Shown: one piece after another, positions 33,301 through 40,000 of the stretch | How positions within the stretch are numbered: position 1 is the first letter of the stretch | Layout of the letters: every line of letters starts with the position of its first letter | Notes under the pieces: model-generated | Told to the model about the DNA's origin: nothing | Database searches by the model: none | What the model saw: only the letters and a program-made list of their open reading frames with translations | Assembly (NCBI GenBank): GCA_030141605.1 | Contig: JAQGDQ010001372.1 | Span: 1 to 44,004 of the forward strand | Direction of reading: 5' to 3' | DNA: 44,004 bases | From: Tubiluchus corallicola | Taxonomy: Eukaryota; Priapulida; Priapulimorpha; Priapulimorphida; Tubiluchidae | Translations under genes and position numbers: made by a program

Positions 33301-33736
33301 CGATTATCAGAGGGGGACGTCTATTCCCTTTCCCCACCGCAAAGGTAAACTTTTTTGTTAAATTTAATCATCAATGACCAACGCCAATGCCTGGTAGAAG
33401 TTCTACTCGGAACGTAAAAGGAGGGCATTTTCTATAATAGCGTTAACTTGTATACAATCTTTAACACCTGTGTAATAAATACGTACGTCACATCCAGATC
33501 AGCTTGGAAAAGAAACCGAGCCGTTCCTCCAGATGCAACCAACTGCAGTCCACATGCTTGCAGCTGCCGAGCAAAATCAGCCAAACCGGTTTTATCCGAC
33601 ACACTCAACAAGGCTAAAAACAAAAGAGTCTTGATTAGTATTCGCTGTTATGAAAAAACTAAAATAAATGATTTCAATAACAAGTTCAAGTACTTATCAT
33701 AAAATTAACAAAATCACCTAGCTCATTTCCCGCCAT
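14424..33736 (-). CDS. ATIC: ATIC: AICAR transformylase / IMP cyclohydrolase (PurH), complete, 14 exons
   Basis: Catalyses the last two steps of de novo IMP synthesis: formyl transfer from 10-formyl-THF to AICAR, then ring closure to IMP; cytosolic. Exons: 33736-33718, 33613-33487, 31848-31772, 30737-30503, 28209-28137, 26418-26262, 24885-24760, 23484-23291, 22176-21958, 20337-20171, 19587-19479, 17946-17887, 17016-16921 and 14543-14424. They total 1779 bases, 592 codons plus stop, the human length. The N-terminal cyclohydrolase domain has SVSDKTG and GGRVKTLHP (Lys66). The transformylase domain has [13 protein letters not shown] (Lys266-His267) and KYTQSNSVC, and the end is RLFHH. All introns are GT-AG in consistent phase. 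It is divergent from ORC2 across 295 bp. Confidence 0.96.
14640..14795. repeat. Dispersed repeat family B, partial copy in ATIC intron 13
   Basis: Shares the 'AACACTGTATAAAACTTTCA' and 'GAAACAAGTTTAGATAAAAT' blocks with copies at 5337, 18830 and 28260. It is cut off at the start of the 22-bp array. Confidence 0.65.
14796..15768. repeat. 22-bp minisatellite in ATIC intron 13
   Basis: About 44 copies of a 21-23 bp unit AAATTAAAGTACAAGATTGG plus AAG, with variants ACTAGAACA and GAGAAATT interspersed in block-like patterns. It starts inside the end of a family B repeat, whose last bases (AAGTACAAG-like) may have seeded it. Confidence 0.95.
16195..16315. repeat. ~55-bp two-copy duplication
   Basis: TTTGACTCAGGGGGTCGAAC and TTCGACTCAGGGGGTGGAAC each begin a segment containing 'CAAGATGGCA' followed by a similar 'TGATATTG' end. 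Located in ATIC intron 13. Confidence 0.7.
16433..16781 (-). mobile_element. Likely solo LTR (TATA box, poly(A) signal), ATIC intron 13
   Basis: Read on the minus strand it starts TGTTACGGAGG and ends CTATAACA. TATAAAAG lies at 16632-16625 and AATAAA at 16499-16494, the order expected of U3-R. The flanks are ATACC and ATATA, matching only 3 of 5, so the target duplication is not convincing. An imperfect fold-back (GGAGCACCTGTGTC near 16578 with GACACAGGTGCCTCC near 16761) occupies U3. Confidence 0.6.
16921..17016 (-). CDS. ATIC: ATIC exon 13 (residues 522-553)
   Basis: Acceptor TTTCAG|AGC, donor CGG|GTAGGT, both phase 0. It encodes [12 protein letters not shown], then [13 protein letters not shown], matching human [15 protein letters not shown]. 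Confidence 0.95.
17218..17555. repeat. Two-copy ~168-bp tandem duplication in ATIC intron 12
   Basis: ATTAGCCAAACTTTGAAGCA starts both copies (near 17220 and 17387). Both run through 'GAAAGACGGAGTGCTTACAG' to 'AAACGCTTCACTGAATCAG'. Confidence 0.9.
17887..17946 (-). CDS. ATIC: ATIC exon 12 (residues 502-521)
   Basis: A 20-codon exon, acceptor TTATTTTCAG|CAG, donor GTG|GTGAGT, phase 0. It encodes [18 protein letters not shown] after Gln-Val, equivalent to human DLIKWKALFEEVPELLT. The acceptor is a CAGCAG tandem; using the second AG would drop one Gln. The 592-codon total assumes the first AG. Confidence 0.88.
17967..18380. repeat. Compound CAA/ATA/CAC/AAG microsatellite beside ATIC exon 12
   Basis: About 410 bp of trinucleotide blocks (AAT, AAC, AAG, CAC, CAG) starting 21 bp upstream of exon 12 in transcript order. 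On the transcribed minus strand it reads as U-rich TTG/TTA/TTC repeats feeding into the acceptor. Frames with runs of N, T, Q or L are artefacts. Confidence 0.95.
18381..18829. other. ATIC intron 11, no feature seen
   Basis: AT-rich unique-looking sequence; I found no exon, repeat unit or motif to report. Confidence 0.5.
18830..19150. repeat. Dispersed repeat family B, copy in ATIC intron 11
   Basis: Contains the 'AACGCTGTATAAAATTTGTA', 'GACGCAGCCATTT' and 'GAAACAAGTCTAGATAACAT' blocks in the same order as at 5337 and 28260, followed by TTGTCAATAAGATTAAAAAT. Confidence 0.7.
19479..19587 (-). CDS. ATIC: ATIC exon 11 (residues 465-501)
   Basis: Acceptor CTTCTAG|G (completes a split Trp codon), donor GAG|GTACGA. 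It encodes [19 protein letters not shown], almost identical to human WLRHHPQVLSMKFKTGVKR. Confidence 0.96.
20171..20337 (-). CDS. ATIC: ATIC exon 10 (residues 410-465)
   Basis: Acceptor TTTACGTAG|GTA, donor AACTG|GTAAAA (phase 2). It encodes [19 protein letters not shown] and [13 protein letters not shown], core substrate-binding segments of the transformylase domain that match human almost residue for residue. Confidence 0.97.
20377..20807 (-). mobile_element. hAT-type MITE, family C copy 2 (inverted, internally shortened)
   Basis: Element 20385-20799 (415 bp) has termini TAGGGGTGTGCAAATT and AGTTTGCACACCCCTA, each with one end base changed from CAGGGG. Flanks CTTTACAG and CTTAACAG are an 8-bp duplication with one mismatch. 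It lies in the opposite orientation to copies 1 and 3 and only 47 bp upstream of ATIC exon 10. Confidence 0.88.
21314..21345. repeat. (TTC)n microsatellite
   Basis: About ten perfect TTC units; in ATIC intron 9. Confidence 0.95.
21485..21733 (-). pseudogene. LINE reverse-transcriptase C-terminal fragment
   Basis: A minus-strand frame of 82 codons contains [15 protein letters not shown] and [20 protein letters not shown]. The pattern [14 protein letters not shown] is typical of the region after the RT domain in metazoan non-LTR retrotransposons. No complete element surrounds it, so it is a relic within ATIC intron 9. Confidence 0.75.
21724..21951 (+). repeat. Inverted-repeat arm 1 (in ATIC intron 9)
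   Basis: About 225 bp from GCAGTGTCACGTGATTATCG to AGTGCATAAAGATGC is the reverse complement, with few changes in the inner half, of 23755-24048. The arm ends six bases from the donor of ATIC exon 9. Its inner part belongs to dispersed family B. Confidence 0.85.
21958..22176 (-). CDS. ATIC: ATIC exon 9 (residues 337-409)
   Basis: Acceptor CTGTTAG|GTA, donor CTG|GTGAGC, phase 0 on both sides. It encodes [27 protein letters not shown] and FKNVVTDRK, matching human [14 protein letters not shown] and FSNVVTKNK. Confidence 0.96.
22468..23105. repeat. ~160-bp minisatellite, four copies, ATIC intron 8
   Basis: ATGAAGTCATCCAAAACGA recurs at about 22498, 22658, 22818 and 22977. Each unit includes 'CAGTCACCTATCCATAAACT' and a TATATACACACATATAG segment. 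Confidence 0.95.
23291..23484 (-). CDS. ATIC: ATIC exon 8 (residues 272-336)
   Basis: Acceptor TTTCTCTTTCTAG|GT, donor AGAGAG|GTGGGT. It encodes [27 protein letters not shown] and [10 protein letters not shown], ending IISRE. The acceptor is copied further upstream by a 46-bp tandem repeat. Confidence 0.96.
23482..23668 (-). repeat. 46-bp minisatellite repeating the ATIC exon 8 acceptor
   Basis: The motif CACCTAGAAAGAGAAACCC (plus strand) recurs at 23482, 23528, 23574 and 23620, a 46-bp period; the second copy has CTACAAAG. On the transcript each copy reads TTTCTCTTTCTAG|GTG, a complete acceptor. Only the copy at 23485-23486 continues into exon 8. Confidence 0.93.
23755..24048 (-). repeat. 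Inverted-repeat arm 2 (in ATIC intron 7)
   Basis: Reverse complement of arm 1 at 21724-21951; the 100-odd bases nearest the exons (23770-23875) are nearly identical. It has an extra segment around 23935-23990 that arm 1 lacks. Together the arms bracket ATIC exons 8 and 9. Confidence 0.85.
24050..24300. repeat. Dispersed repeat, related to 29630-29910
   Basis: Shares 'TTTCCGAGGTTTTAGTAGT'-like sequence, a GCGGCACATCTTCA-like block and 'CCGAAATATCAAA' with 29630-29910, in the same order. No coding capacity. Confidence 0.5.
24338..24735. repeat. ~103-bp minisatellite ending near the ATIC exon 7 donor
   Basis: GTATCCAGAAAA recurs at 24343, 24445 and 24548, with a diverged fourth copy (GGCCCAGAAAGAATGCACAG) ending about 25 bp from the exon 7 donor. 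A stray fragment of the unit lies at 25650-25720, beyond exon 7. Confidence 0.88.
24760..24885 (-). CDS. ATIC: ATIC exon 7 (residues 230-272)
   Basis: Acceptor TGTTTTTAG|TG, donor CTACAG|GTGAAT. It encodes [20 protein letters not shown] and [12 protein letters not shown]. Lys266 and His267 of SFKH are the transformylase catalytic pair and fall at exactly these numbers in the assembled protein. Confidence 0.97.
24857..25003 (-). repeat. 74-bp two-copy duplication spanning the ATIC exon 7 acceptor
   Basis: GTTAATGAAGCCAGGTGATC occurs at 24857 and 24931. Each copy holds the first 29 coding bases of exon 7 and its acceptor. Only the copy at 24857-24885 is continuous with the rest of the exon. 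Confidence 0.95.
25040..25537 (+). mobile_element. hAT-type MITE, family C copy 3
   Basis: Element 25048-25529 (482 bp) starts CAGGGGTGTGCAAATTGTGG and ends GATAATTTGCACACCCCTG, closely similar to copy 1 along its length. Flanks CTTTAAAT and GTTTAAAC match at 6 of 8 positions. In ATIC intron 6. Confidence 0.9.
26062..26216. repeat. 19-20 bp minisatellite next to the ATIC exon 6 donor
   Basis: About eight copies of CAGGAAGCCAATTTTTTA. It starts about 45 bp downstream of the exon 6 donor in transcript order. Confidence 0.92.
26262..26418 (-). CDS. ATIC: ATIC exon 6 (residues 178-230)
   Basis: Acceptor CTGTTTAG|GCA, donor TTGAAG|GTATCC (phase 1). It encodes [20 protein letters not shown], then [17 protein letters not shown], matching human [13 protein letters not shown]. 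It is GC-rich relative to its introns. Confidence 0.97.
26536..27228. repeat. Complex CAACAGCAAC-type array in ATIC intron 5
   Basis: About 690 bp built from ACATTCTACAGCAGCAACAG, CTACAACACCACCAACAAC, ACATGCTACAGCAACAGTG and AACAACAGC blocks in changing order. Long Q/N/T-rich frames here are by-products of the repeat. Confidence 0.93.
27477..27943. mobile_element. piggyBac-like MITE, copy 2 (TTAA target)
   Basis: Element 27481-27939 (459 bp), TTAA at 27477-27480 and 27940-27943. It starts CCCTTTC and ends GAAAGGG, a perfect 7-bp inverted terminus. It is near-identical in length and sequence to 2744-3201. In ATIC intron 5. Confidence 0.88.
28137..28209 (-). CDS. ATIC: ATIC exon 5 (residues 153-177)
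   Basis: Acceptor TTGATAG|A (completes a Lys codon), donor TTAAAG|GTACAC. It encodes [16 protein letters not shown] and TRQQLALK, matching human SESKDTSLETRRQLALK with no length difference. The acceptor has a weak pyrimidine tract. Confidence 0.9.
28260..28700. repeat. Dispersed repeat family B, longest copy
   Basis: Contains in order TCTTGAAATTTTACTTACAT, the CAACCCTGTACAAAACTTGT block, 'GACGCAGCCATTTTA', 'GAAACAAATTTAGAAGACAT' and GGTGAATCACTGATGCACAC. The last block is also found near 19180. In ATIC intron 4. Confidence 0.7.
28701..29629. other. ATIC intron 4, pyrimidine-rich stretch, no gene
   Basis: 28980-29130 is rich in C and T on the plus strand (TTTCTTTTCTCTTTTTCCC). No exon or element recognised in the rest. 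Confidence 0.5.
29630..29910. repeat. Dispersed repeat, related to 24050-24300
   Basis: Shares several blocks with 24050-24300, including TTTTTCCGAGGATTTAGTAG and CCGAAATATCAAA. The superfamily is not recognised. Confidence 0.5.
30047..30393. mobile_element. pogo/Tigger-like Tc1-mariner MITE with TA target
   Basis: Element 30049-30391 (343 bp) begins CAGTCAACCCTTGTTAAACC and ends GGTTTAACGAGGGTAGACTG, imperfect inverted termini, flanked by TA on both sides. CAGTCAACCC-like ends with TA duplications are typical of pogo-group elements. A long G-run (30078-30102) lies near the left end. In ATIC intron 4. Confidence 0.8.
30503..30737 (-). CDS. ATIC: ATIC exon 4 (residues 75-153)
   Basis: Acceptor TTTCATTTACAG|GA, donor AGAAA|GTAATA (phase 2). 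It encodes [27 protein letters not shown] and [15 protein letters not shown], matching human [15 protein letters not shown]. The first third of this exon and its acceptor are duplicated upstream. Confidence 0.96.
30656..30934 (-). repeat. 129-bp exon-edge duplication plus 18-bp acceptor duplication, ATIC exon 4
   Basis: The segment GCATACGACGA through CAGTAGC occurs twice (about 30658-30804 and 30805-30934). The nearer copy also contains an extra 18-bp GAATTCCTGTAAATGAAA repeat. Three acceptors result, giving exon starts at 30737, 30755 and 30884. The offsets of 18 and 147 bases are both multiples of three and the extra sequence has no stop. Confidence 0.93.
30950..31430. repeat. Dispersed repeat shared with ORC2 introns
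   Basis: TACAGTAGCACTGTAC and nearby blocks recur at 34840-34960. 'GGTAAATTTTTACAAACATA' with 'CAACCAGTTTATATAGG' recurs at 39352-39390. The family may be the tail of the Penelope-like element remnant seen at 39240-40250. Confidence 0.55.
31772..31848 (-). CDS. ATIC: ATIC exon 3 (residues 49-75)
   Basis: Acceptor CTCTTTTCAG|T, donor CATGCAG|GTACAC. It encodes [20 protein letters not shown] then PAIHAG. Lys66 of GGRVKTLHP, a conserved cyclohydrolase residue, lies here. Human reads [20 protein letters not shown]. Confidence 0.97.
32174..32553 (-). mobile_element. Solo LTR with perfect 5-bp target duplication and heat-shock elements
   Basis: LTR 32179-32548 (370 bp), flanked by GTTAT at 32174-32178 and again at 32549-32553. 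Termini are TGTTGTG and CACAACA, inverted. On the minus strand it has three GAA/TTC heat-shock-type motifs (best: TTCTAGAACATTC at 32455-32467), then TATATAAG (32425-32418), then AATAAA (near 32254-32248). This is the U3-R layout. No internal retroelement sequence remains, so it is a solo LTR in ATIC intron 2. Confidence 0.9.
32554..33486. other. ATIC intron 2, no feature seen
   Basis: AT-rich sequence without exons or repeats that I recognise. Confidence 0.5.
33487..33613 (-). CDS. ATIC: ATIC exon 2 (residues 7-49)
   Basis: Acceptor GTTTTTAG|CC (completes an Ala codon), donor GATGTGAC|GTACGT. It encodes [17 protein letters not shown] and [10 protein letters not shown]. Human reads [17 protein letters not shown] and [10 protein letters not shown]. 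Confidence 0.97.
33718..33736 (-). CDS. ATIC: ATIC exon 1 (start codon, residues 1-6)
   Basis: ATG GCG GGA AAT GAG CTA G, donor GTGATT. It gives MAGNEL, followed by the exon 2 [10 protein letters not shown]; human starts MAPGQLALFSVSDKTG, the same length. The context AAATGG has A at -3 and G at +4. It is only 19 coding bases long. Confidence 0.9.
33726..33734 (+). promoter_or_regulatory. E2F-type site overlapping the ATIC start codon
   Basis: TTTCCCGCC matches the E2F consensus TTTSSCGC exactly. It overlaps the G of the ATIC start codon and lies about 300 bp upstream of the ORC2 start. ORC2 is known as an E2F target in animals. Confidence 0.6.
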
Positions 33737-34031
33737 TTAAGTTCTTGCGAGCTTTTGATTTTATTACACTAACTTGTAAAATTCTAAAGATATTATCAAC
33801 ATCTGCTTCGACTGTTGTTCCAATTTCAAAAATCAAAAAGTAAGATAACCTGTTGTCAATTTTTTTATAAACATTTTAATTCTTTTCTAATTTTTTTGTT
33901 TTTTAAGATTTTATATTTTAAAAATCGAGGACTGAAACCTCAACAACGGTGTCAACAAATGGCGGCTCCCGGGAAAGAAAAACGTGGTTAGGCTCTTTGA
34001 GAATAAAATTAGTCTCGCATTAGTTTCTGCG
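33737..34031. promoter_or_regulatory. Head-to-head ATIC/ORC2 promoter interval
   Basis: 295 bp separate the two start codons. It contains a YY1-like ATGGCGGC at 33959-33966 (preceded by CAA) and no clear TATA box close to either gene. A short plus-strand uORF (33959-33991, ten codons plus stop, MAAPGKEKRG) would sit in the ORC2 leader if transcription starts upstream of it. Confidence 0.65.
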
Positions 34032-34056
34032 ATGGATGTTTCTGAAAGAAAGAAGA
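34032..34056 (+). CDS. ORC2: ORC2 exon 1 (MDVSERKK)
   Basis: ATG with G at -3 and G at +4; donor AAGAAGA|GTGAGT, phase 1. The start is inferred from frame and splice fit with exon 2, because the ORC2 N-terminus is poorly conserved. Confidence 0.7.
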
Positions 34057-37000
34057 GTGAGTTATAACATAAATAATAAAACATTTAACCATTGTGGTGC
34101 AGCGACAGAAATCTTGTTTTGATTTTATTTTAAAATTATTCTAATTTAGATTTTATTCATTGTGTCATTGCCGAGTGGGTTTTCTTTATATTTAGGTTTA
34201 AGACCTCGTGTTACTGGTGCTAAGAAGAATAATTCTCACCAAGCAAAAAGCGTTTCATTTTATAAAGAATCTTCTGACTCTGGCAGCAGTACAGAAGCCT
34301 CTTATTCTGATGATGAAATTCATAAAACAGACGGTAACTGGTTTATTTGTTTAAATACCTTCGGCAGTCTGCAAATTGGAATTCTGCCTAGATAATGAGG
34401 GCGACAAAGCTCAGTTCTGATCTATTACACGTTTATGGTCAACTTCTTATTTCAGTTATTTTCAGTTTGATTTTTTTTATATTATGCACTTATTATTACT
34501 GTTTATGAATTGTACTAACACGTTATAAGCACATATCAATTTAATGTCATTCGGAACAATTTAGTTTTTATTACAAGCAGTACTAACACTAATACACTGT
34601 AGCATAGCACCTATAAAAAATGTTACTCACTAACCAAAGGGCAGCTGACTAGATGACCAATTGGTCTTTCGCTGCCCTTTCTTCACATTTTTGTTTCCAA
34701 ATTAATTGTATTATAACTGTGCGTGTGTTAAAAGATAAATAAAAGATTATTATTATTATTATTATTATTATTGCACGATGGTGCAGCAGTAAGCTTGAAA
34801 TTTAAATTTTTAAACATAAATTGATCGAGTCGCCGTCATTGTTGTACAGTAGCACTGTACTTCCATTTTCATGTTTGTTCACGCTCGTGCAATGTTTGCA
34901 CTGTTACTAAATTATGCTGAGACTTCCGTTATTAATTAATCCTTTAGACTGTTATTTAATTATCACAAGTACTTTAGCATTATTATTATAAAACCCATTA
35001 TGCATACTCTTTACTTCAGAATGGGGTAAGATGTGAAAAATCGTGTTATTTTCCTTTAATTTAAATTATGAGCCGACATCTGAAATTAATAATATGAATG
35101 GAGAACAAATGCTTAAAATATATAATAATTGTGATTTGTTTTATAAATATATTTTAATATTCATATGCTACATGGTACTATTCGTAGATACTCGATGCAT
35201 TTCTGTTTCCCACCCCCATTTTTCGGTTTTTGCCCCTTCTGGCGTCAGATCTTAATAAATAATGTGTATCTGTTTGCTGTGCTTTGCTCAGCGTCCTGAT
35301 CACGTTCAGTGCATCATATAATTGACCAGTATACTATATAATTGCGCACAGCGACATCTTTGTCAAAAATTTCAATTATCACTTAAAGGGCGCAAACGTT
35401 TTTACACTGAAATATTTAATGCAGAACTTTTTACTCGACATAAGTCACTAAAAACTACCACCAAACGTTCTAAAGCTTATAATCCAGAGAAGAGATTCAC
35501 TTGATGTGCCGTAATTGCCACTATGAACATATATATATATACACTATATATATATATATTGCCACCATATATATATACGGCTCAGCATCAGCACGAATAA
35601 ACACAATGTGTCACGAAAAAGCGGTTACTTAGTTTTACTCTTTTCAAAGTTCTTAGGTTCCTCGGTGAAGCTTGGAATGCTCTGTGTGAATGAAAATAAA
35701 TAATTCAATGAAGAACTTAAATAAAAATTATTAACTTAAATAAAAATTATTAATTACGATTCTGAATAAGGAATTTATACATAAATATTTACTGAAGCCG
35801 GCTGAATATTCCTCCTTGGAGCTCATCATTTTGTCTGCAATTGCGCAAGCAGGCATTTAGGCTGACGCTGGACCATCGATGTAGAATTATTAGAAATATT
35901 TTAAGATATTTTTTTTATAATTTGACTGAGTTACTAAAATCATTGTTCTATTTTCATTCAGTAAATCTTGAAGATGAAGAAGACATTGTTTTAATGGGTA
36001 GTGATGTTTTCCAATTCCAGACACCTAAACGGAAGAAAGCTGTTTCATCGAAATGTAAGTCAAACTCGCAAAAATTCATTACTTATCCTATGTTAGTACA
36101 AGTGCTAGAGCCAACTGACTGTGCACTGTACAAGGCCGGAACTAGATGTGGCAAGCAGGGGGGGGGGGGCGCGGTATCCGAAGTGGTTAAATAATGGTTA
36201 AGCCAGTTTTAACCCCTTTTATACTGCATGCAGGCCTATAATTAGCATGTGTGTAGGACGGCGTAGCGGACAGAGCAATAATGAGAAAATTAACTCTCAG
36301 TTAACCTAACGTTATTAATGTGCCTCTAACTAAATTGTTATTTACAGAAATTTATCACACACAAGTTTTAAGAAAATAATACGCAGGAAATAATGTCAAA
36401 ATGAAATGTGGAACGATACTTCCTTGGACAAAAAAGTCTAAAGTTTTCAAAAAGTCTCAAATTTCAGCATGGTACCGCTGCTACACCAGCGTCCTATAGC
36501 TGTGCACACAGACCTGTTGGCCTGTGTGTAGAGCCTGTGACTGTGTGTGGTCCCTGTAGGCCTACACTGTGATAGGCACCTCTATGCTCACAGAGTTTTG
36601 TCTGCACGCACACTGAAGCTACCAAACATTTTTTTACCTAATTCTGATTCATATTGAAAATGATTACATGCAAACTGCAATTTTCACTGCAAAAAAAATA
36701 TTTGTGCGATTTTGCAGGGGAGGGCGCGCAAATTTTGACAAGGGGGGCGTGCGCCCCCGCTCCCCCTAGTTCCGCCCCTATCGTTAAGCGAGGACTTGCC
36801 ATATTTCAAGCGTTTCAATTTTCTCTTCCAGCGAGCATCAGCAAATCGACAGCAAAGAAGACCAGCCTGAAGAAAGCAGCGAATTCGAAGACGCCAAGTT
36901 CTGCTCGTAGTGGAAGACGACAAGCGTTGCAGAAGGACAGGTCGGCAGACACACCGTACAAGCTGCGGCGGTTAATACGAAAACGTTAGTTCATTTTCTT

Positions 37001-40000
37001 ACCACCAGTCGTACCTTTAAAGGAAAACCGGCGATTGTTTAGACTCAATCTCATTTTAATTTACTGTCCAAAATACACATTTTCTTGCCTATAAAAGTGA
37101 ACAATTGTTTCTTATATTTGAATAATTAGCTTAGAAAGTTAATTAACGGCAACCTGACACAGTTATTGTTTACGTCAGGAACTAACCACAGTTTGTGCAA
37201 TGGCAGGCATCTTCCCTTGCGTGTCAAGCACGTTTGTGTTACTGCTGAAACATGTGGTGTCACGAAACTGGGCTCTACATCATATGACGTCAGAAACTAA
37301 CACTGCAGTTCATGATCATGCTTATCATGGTACCACCTTCTATTTGTTGGCCAAGCGAATGTGACAAAAAGGCGCCGTTGCCAATCTTAGTAGATTCACT
37401 GAGCCGCGCGTAGCTTTGAAAGTTTAACGAGAAATTTGAGTATCCGAGGTAATTATTATTTAATCTGAGCTTTGATTTAAAATAAGCTGTTGTAGTTTTC
37501 AATATTTTAGAGCATTCTTTATTCTGAACTCATGTTTACACAATCATCCGGTTTTGCTTTAAAGGGGAACAAAAGAAAATTTTAAAGTATATCACACAGC
37601 TTTGTATGCAAAAATATATTATTTAACATATTATTATATGTTATTTAACATATTATCATATATTATTTAACATTTTATTATATATTATATATTATTTATA
37701 TACCTTACCTCACCTCCTTACCTTACCTTACCTCACCTCCTTACCTTACCTTACCTCACCTCCTTACCTTACCTTACCTCACCTCCTTACCTTACCTTAC
37801 CTTCATCCTACCTTACCTTACCTCACTTCCTTACCTTACCTTACCTTACCTCACCTCTTTACCTTACCTTACCTTACCTTACCTTACCTTACCTTACCTT
37901 ACCTTACCTTACCTTACCTTACCTTACCTTACCTTACCTTTTAATACGTCGTAACATTGGCCAAACACATTGTTCTAATGCTATTGAACGAATTAATTTA
38001 CATCAGTCAATTCTTAATACAGTCTCTATGATGAAAAAGCTTTTACCTGTCTGAGCTTCACGTCTCTGGAATAACTTACCTGTCTGAGCTCCACGTCTCT
38101 GGAATCACTTACCTGTCTGAGCTCCACGTCTCTGGAATCACTTACCTGTTGCTAAACGTTCTACAAATTCATTAGATTGTTTTAAACAACATCCTAAAAC
38201 ACGTTTGTTTAAATTTTACTTTTTATGATGAATTATTTTTAATGTCTTTTAAATTTTACATTTTTTTCATATTAAAAGATCAGTAAGGTAAGCAGGTGCC
38301 AAACCATGTTTTAGTTTAAGAGTTTGTATGTCTGAAACAACAACCGAGCAATTTTATAAATTTTATAAATGATTGTTTAGCGTGCTGAGATTTCAAATGA
38401 TGTAATGCGATATGTAAAGCAGGGATGAGAATTTTCCGCGGATACGCGGAATTCTGAGTTTCTGGAAGACCAGTAGTGCCATTTTTGTAAATCGCGTAAA
38501 TTCGTTGAGAAAATTTTTACGGACCCAGTACATTATTTCACAAGCTGACCGCTAGTTGGCAGGCCGTCACTTTGTTTACATCACGTACATCAGTTTAACC
38601 ACGTGTAGATCTCTATGTATAAAAATATAGAATCAATTGTGTGGAGTTATTTGAGTCAATTGCAGACAGTTTTTATAAACTTTTGCATAGGAGCGGCCAG
38701 TACTTAGGCGTTATTGAGACAATTAGGTATCATGTATCCTTGATAGTTGGGTGTTTTAAATTATACATGAAACAATGTAATTGATAATTTAAGTCCACTT
38801 AAGATGTTCTCTATGGTCACAAAATTGCAATTTGTTGCTGGCTTCAAGAGGGCTCCGCCCCCCCGTGAACCCCTACACGCAGCCCCCAAAACCCCGGCCT
38901 GTTTCAGAGTTTTTTGCAATTTGTCATTCTCATCCCTGATATAAATAAATCTTACATTACATTTAATTAATTTACATGTTTAATTAATTCCAGGCCTGGG
39001 TGACCTTAACCTGACCGATGTCCAAGATTCATCCAGTGATGACACTGACAGTGATGATGGCAGCGATAAGGATGAGAGCGCCGCAGCTGCCGAAGAACTG
39101 ACCTCGGTCGCTCGGTCAGCTTGTACTCGATCTACCCACCGGGCAGAGCCATCTACTGGACAAATTTCAACTAGGAGGTATCTCAGGAGTAGATTGGAGA
39201 TTGATCAAGTAAATTAAAATCATTTTGTTTAAAGGTCAAATTTAATGTAAAAATGAGTTTAAAAATAAGACAACTTTATTAAAAACTTTTACATTAAAAA
39301 GTTACAAATTAAAATCAAACGTTTCGACAAGCTGCTGTTGTCATCATCAGTGGTAAATTTACAAACATACAACCAGTTTATATAGGCAGAAACTATTAAT
39401 AAGTTATAAGTTTATTTATTTCCACTCTGCATCTAACAGTTATAATAAAAATACAGATAATTTCACTGAAGTAAATATAAATATAAATGCAATATTATCC
39501 GGAAATTACAAAAGAGATTCTTATGCAGCATATACATGTGCAAATTACATTACAGAATAATTTTGATGCATACAGTTTGAGCCTAAAAGCATAGCTTACC
39601 AGGCCAAACTGTACGTGGAAATCTTAAAGAAGTGATTAATAATTGAAATAATGAAATAATGATAAAATATACATAAAATTGGGGGGGGGGTAGTGAATGA
39701 AAGATGAAATGGAGCGAGAACTAAGAAAAACTGTGATCATGATTATAAAGTGTTCAGTAACCTGTTGAGCATCGTCACGTTTTATTAAGATTACTGTGGA
39801 AAAAAATTATGGACTAATTACATAATTAACAGAAGCCAAATACGTAATGAATAAACAGACAAGTAAAGAAATTGATGCACTAATTATGTATATACAAAAC
39901 GTAATGATTAAGCAAGCAGACTTATAGAAAAGAAATTGATGCAGTAACAAATAGTTAAGTATTTGAAAATAAAGTTAATGGAATTGAACTGCTTTGCACA

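Noticed and set aside
37680-37941. Telomere-type repeat
   Set aside because: The unit is CCTTA, not CCTAA or CCCTAA in any rotation.
39178-39183. GTATCT as the ORC2 exon 5 donor
   Set aside because: It would leave phase 2 and put exon 6 out of frame; CAA|GTAAAT at 39209 restores the conserved frame.
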